NCBI GenBank assembly: GCA_000151295.1
Contig: GG745331.1
Location: forward strand, 1,913,296-1,933,351
From: Allomyces macrogynus ATCC 38327
Taxonomy: Eukaryota; Blastocladiomycota; Blastocladiomycetes; Blastocladiales; Blastocladiaceae
Direction: 5' to 3'
DNA: 20,056 bases
Both the position numbers and the translations under genes were made by a program. This document shows, piece by piece, positions 17,414 through 20,056 of the stretch. The notes below the pieces were generated by a model. It searched no databases. It worked only from the letters and a program-made list of their open reading frames with translations, and was not told where the DNA came from. Positions within the stretch are counted from its first letter, which is position 1. Every line of letters begins with the position of its first letter.

Positions 17414-19080
17414 CTATCGACCACTCAAATACGACAACTCGTCCTCGTTGCTGTCCACGTCATGGTCACTCTCCACCCCGTCGCTTTCCTCGTCGCCGCC
17501 GACCAACAGCGGGAAAATGATCTTGCGACAGTTGGCCGACCCGCATCGGCACCTAAACGAGAGATCTCCCTTCTTGGTCCTTGCACCAGCAGGCAAGTCG
17601 GGCCCTCCACCCTCATAATCAAAGCACAGCGGCTCTTGCGCGGCAATATCGCGGCGCGCAAACAACGCGATCCGGTACAGACCTGAATCGACCAGGGAGT
17701 CAAATCGCACCGCAACGACGAGCAAGTTCGGATCACATCTGCAACCACCCAGACATCAGTTCACTTGTCTCCACAGACGCAGCACGGAAAGTGCACGTAC
17801 GCATGGTTCAAGAACCGCCCGACGTTCCCCACCTCTTCCGCATCCACGACGAGCATCGGTCGCGTCTCCCATCCTTCCCCGCGCCCTTCGTCCAAATCCA
17901 ACGCAAACTCGTACCTGCCCTCGACGCCACTACACTCGTCCTCGGCCACGACCCGTCCAAGGTACTGCATCACAAACTCGCCCTTTTCCACATTCCGCGT
18001 CGCACGGACACCCCATCCGACTGCATCGTCCCAGACCACTTCCACGGGCACGGTCGACCCGCGTTGCACCACGCGGTTCGCGCAGGCCGGGCCGCACTTG
18101 CACCGCGCCGTGCACTCGAGCACGTGTAATGTGCGCAGTGCGTCGTGTGGTAAATCCAGCACATCGCGTAGTCGGCCGGTGGGGGTGTACGCCATGGTCG
18201 TGCCGTGCGGCGCGTAGTAGGCGTCGCCGGCGGCCGTGCACGAGCATGGGGTGGTGGGGGACGCGCAGGTGCCTCTGGCAAAGGAGCAAGCGGGGAGCGC
18301 GGTGACGGGCGGGAGGAACGCCGACGCGTGCGGGGAGTAGAGGAGCGTGGAGGTGTTGCTAAAGGAGCGTGGCGGGAAGATGGTGGTGGGGCTGATGGAG
18401 GCGCGGTCGAGAGAAATGAGGCCCGAGGGGTCCTTGGCGAGTTCTGCGGCGAATGAAGAGAGGGCTGGTCGGTCAAGTGCGTGATTGGCCGTTCAGTGCA
18501 CGAACGCGAGGCAGAATGGCGAGGATATCGTGGTTCACGCACTATGTCGTCGAACTCGCAGGACGCGACCACCGTGGTCAGATCTAACGTTGTCTGATGC
18601 CGGATCCGATCGTAAATCCCGCGATTCATAACGACCAGATTGACCACTCGGCGCAATGCCTCCGTCCGTACTCTTGTCATCGCTGTGCGCGTCTTCTCCA
18701 TCGCGTCGCGCGTCGTCACATGCTGAATCAAACTTGCGGCGCTTTCGCGAGCCTGAAGCGCCGTATTCGGACCGGATCGTTGCAGCTGTTGTGTGGGGGT
18801 TCGAGACGGGTTTGCTCGACGTCTTGCGCCCGAGGTTGTGCGGCATCGGTTTGCTCGTCTTTCGACATAAATTGTGCGACACGGGCTTGCACGTCTTGCG
18901 GCCGAGATTGCGTGATATGGGTTTGCTCGTCTTGCGGCACAGGTTGAGCGACACGGGCCTGATCGTCTTGCGGCATAGGTTGCGCGTCATGGCTTGAGCA
19001 TCGGTGGACATGGTTTTGGTCGTCTTGCTGGCAGTCGTGAGCGATACAAACTCGGGAAGGCCGGTCCAGTGAGGTGTCAT
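17414..19080 (-). CDS. SUV39/Clr4-family histone H3 lysine-9 methyltransferase with repeat-bearing N-terminus
   Basis: Nuclear SET-domain enzyme expected to methylate H3K9 for heterochromatin. Exons 19080-18543, 18464-17801 and 17738-17414 give 508 aa. Introns are 18465-18542 (GTGCGT, 78 bp) and 17739-17800 (GTACGT, 62 bp). The second restores the S-adenosylmethionine motif R-F-L-N-H-A-C-D-P-N (396-405). Residues 33-93 are a five-unit 12-residue repeat containing R-K-T, followed by a basic S-R-K-R-R-K stretch and an acidic linker. No chromodomain is seen. Pre-SET cysteines are C239, C246, C253, C255, C297, C301, C303 and C307, eight where the family normally has nine. The SET domain (about 316-445) has G-W-G-V-R (329-333) and L-C-F-D-Y-E (438-443). 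Post-SET is C464-R-C466-x4-C471. The link of exon 1 to exon 2 rests on phase, intron length and splice signals only, so the N-terminus is less certain than the catalytic part. The gene ends 95 bp from the GMPPA stop. Confidence 0.85.
18802..18984 (-). repeat. Five-copy 36-bp tandem repeat coding (C/G)-R-K-T units
   Basis: Five consecutive units of 36 bp (the last 39 bp) encode 12-residue repeats of the form N-L-(C/G)-R-K-T-x-(K/R)-P-(V/I/M)-(S/P)-x at residues 33-93 of the SET-domain protein. Since the period is a multiple of three, the repeat also shows in the other reading frames. The frame chosen is the one that splices in phase to the pre-SET exon. Copies differ by several bases each, so the array is not a recent or purely artefactual expansion. 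Confidence 0.85.
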
Positions 19081-19376
19081 GCTGCAGCCGGAAGAGTATT
19101 CACGCTGGATGCAAGCAGAAGTGAAGATGGCGTTGGTGGACTGTCATTGCATCGCAATCCAAATCACGCGATCGCGTAACGGCGCCTGGATCCCAGCTCG
19201 CAGCACTTCTGTTCTGGCTGCTACGTAGTTTAGGACAGCTACTCAACAACGTTCTGCAAGGGCAGAACCCATCGAAATCAATATGATCGCCATGTCCATT
19301 CGCGAGTCGCCACGTCCATATTCCAGTCTCTCCACCAACCTCGTCCCCTCACCCCATGCCCATCCGTCGCCACGCT
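19081..19376. promoter_or_regulatory. Spacer between the VASP-like gene and the H3K9 methyltransferase gene
   Basis: These 296 bp sit between two minus-strand genes. They hold the 3' end of the VASP-like gene and the promoter of the methyltransferase. The sequence is less GC-rich than its neighbours. No recognisable element is seen. Confidence 0.4.
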
Positions 19377-19941
19377 TCAAAGCCCCTCCATCAACTTCTC
19401 CGCCCGCATCGCCGCACGAATCTCTTCCATCAACTCGGCCTTGAACGCGGCCAGCTCAGCACGCACCACCTCGGCAATCATCGTCTTCCACTCGTCCGAT
19501 CCGGGCGCCGGACCCGCCACAGCCGCTGCGGGCCCCGGCGACGCCGTGCGTGGCCCAAGCGATCCGGCCGCCGAGACACTACCATTCCGCGATGCCGGCG
19601 CCGGCACGGGCCCTGACGAACTCTTCCCCGGTGACGACGGTGCCGGCGGCGGCGGCGGGACCGACGGACTTGTACTCCCACGACGCGGCGCCGGCGAACT
19701 CTCTCCCAAGTTCGCGGGCGCCGCTGGCGCTGAAGACACGCCCGACGCGGCCGCGGCCGCGCGCTTGTTCATGCGGCTCTGCATTTCCTCGAACATTGAC
19801 ATCCCGCCGCCGGCTTTCTTGGGAGCCGGTGCAGTGATCGCAGGTGCCGCGGCTGCGGGTGCCGCATCGGGCCCACCACCGGGCGGCGCGGGGATCTTGG
19901 GCTCGTCGCCGGTCGGCGGGGGCCGACTTGCGCAGCTTCAT
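19377..19941 (-). CDS. Ena/VASP-like protein, C-terminal EVH2-type region, 5' part disrupted or missing
   Basis: Probable actin-filament elongation factor fragment. One frame is open from 19937 to the stop at 19379-19377. From N to C it encodes a Pro/Gly/Ala-rich stretch (P-P-P-T-G-D-E-P-K), then G-G-G-M-S-M-F-E-E-M-Q-S-R-M-N-K-R (resembling the F-actin-binding block of EVH2, L-M-E-E-M-N-A-M-L-A-R-R-R). A long Pro/Ser-rich linker follows, then a C-terminal helix (about 19379-19500, W-K-T-M-I-A-E-V-V-R-A-E-L onward) resembling the tetramerising coiled coil. Just upstream, in the neighbouring frame, lies L-S-A-A-L-G-Q-M-K-L-R-K-S, which resembles the G-actin-binding block (K-L-R-K). One base would have to be skipped near 19915-19930 to join the two frames, and a TAA precedes that block. 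So the 5' part is either frameshifted, an assembly error, or spliced in a way I cannot see. The EVH1 domain would lie beyond the window. If read alone, the first in-frame ATG is at 19802 (141 aa). Confidence 0.55.
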
Positions 19942-20056
19942 TTGCCCGAGCGCGGCCGAGAGTGTTTACCGCCGCGCCGCTACCGGCGTTCTTTCGGCAC
20001 CACCACCATCGGCGCGATCCAGATGGAAGAGAGAAGGGGTTGGGGAAGAAGAAGGC
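19942..20056. other. Unassigned right edge
   Basis: These 115 bp lie upstream of the VASP-like reading frame on the minus strand. The end is purine-rich on the plus strand (GAAGAGAGAAGGGG). It may be an intron, promoter or 5' leader of that gene. Nothing can be assigned. Confidence 0.3.

Noticed and set aside
17970..18731. Minus-strand frame starting M-I-Q-H-V as an alternative first exon of the methyltransferase
   Set aside because: Its phase at the GTGCGT donor (18542) does not match the pre-SET exon, whereas the repeat-bearing frame does.
18795..18812. Second B-box-like GGTTCGAGAC in the methyltransferase repeat exon
   Set aside because: It lies inside a coding repeat with no A-box or cloverleaf partners.

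Overview
The window looks like a gene-dense stretch of a GC-rich nuclear genome from a fungus. Ten protein genes sit on both strands, most cut by one to four short spliceosomal introns (53-106 bp, mostly 62-82). Gene content points to an early-diverging, probably zoosporic fungus such as Blastocladiomycota or Chytridiomycota. The reasons are a GH5 ergosteryl-glucosidase-type enzyme (a fungal family), a Clr4/SUV39-type H3K9 methyltransferase, a GMPPA-type pyrophosphorylase paralogue, and what looks like the C-terminal (EVH2) part of an Ena/VASP protein, which as far as I know Dikarya lack. The taxonomic call is inference. I see no rRNA, tRNA, CRISPR, transposon or viral sequence. The left edge carries an A11/G22 homopolymer block that looks like a poor-quality contig end.

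Layout: (1) 96-2448, minus: a chromatin-remodeller subunit with bromodomain, ankyrin repeats, AT-hook-like motif, bromodomain and BAH domain, cut off by the left edge. (2) 2951-5479, plus: nucleoporin NUP96, encoded alone without NUP98. (3) 5758-6634, minus: a mitochondrial two-HMG-box (TFAM/Abf2-type) protein whose first box is broken across reading frames. (4) 7199-10685, plus: a five-exon GH5 steryl-glucosidase/glucosylceramidase. (5) 11142-11740, minus: a twin-CX9C protein of the CHCHD2/CHCHD10/Mix17 family. (6) 12265-13611, plus: PEX13. (7) 14092-15132, plus: SDH2. (8) 15724-17318, plus: GMPPA-like. (9) 17414-19080, minus: SUV39/Clr4-like H3K9 methyltransferase with a 12-residue tandem repeat in its N-terminus. 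(10) 19377-19941, minus: Ena/VASP-like C-terminal region, disrupted at its 5' side.

The genes are ordinary cellular housekeeping functions and do not form one pathway. Three (mtHMG, CHCHD, SDH2) are mitochondrial, two (1 and 9) act on chromatin, and two (NUP96 and PEX13) belong to large transport channels. Gene pairs 1/2, 3/4 and 5/6 are divergent and share 500-560 bp promoter regions. Pairs 2/3, 4/5 and 8/9 converge, the last with only 95 bp between stop codons.

The observations most worth following up are the (C/G)-R-K-T repeat array in the H3K9 methyltransferase (possible histone-tail mimic), the stand-alone NUP96 that begins near the usual NUP98/NUP96 autocleavage point, the Ena/VASP-like gene in a fungus, and 5' splice sites that mostly carry C at position +4 (GTRCGY).
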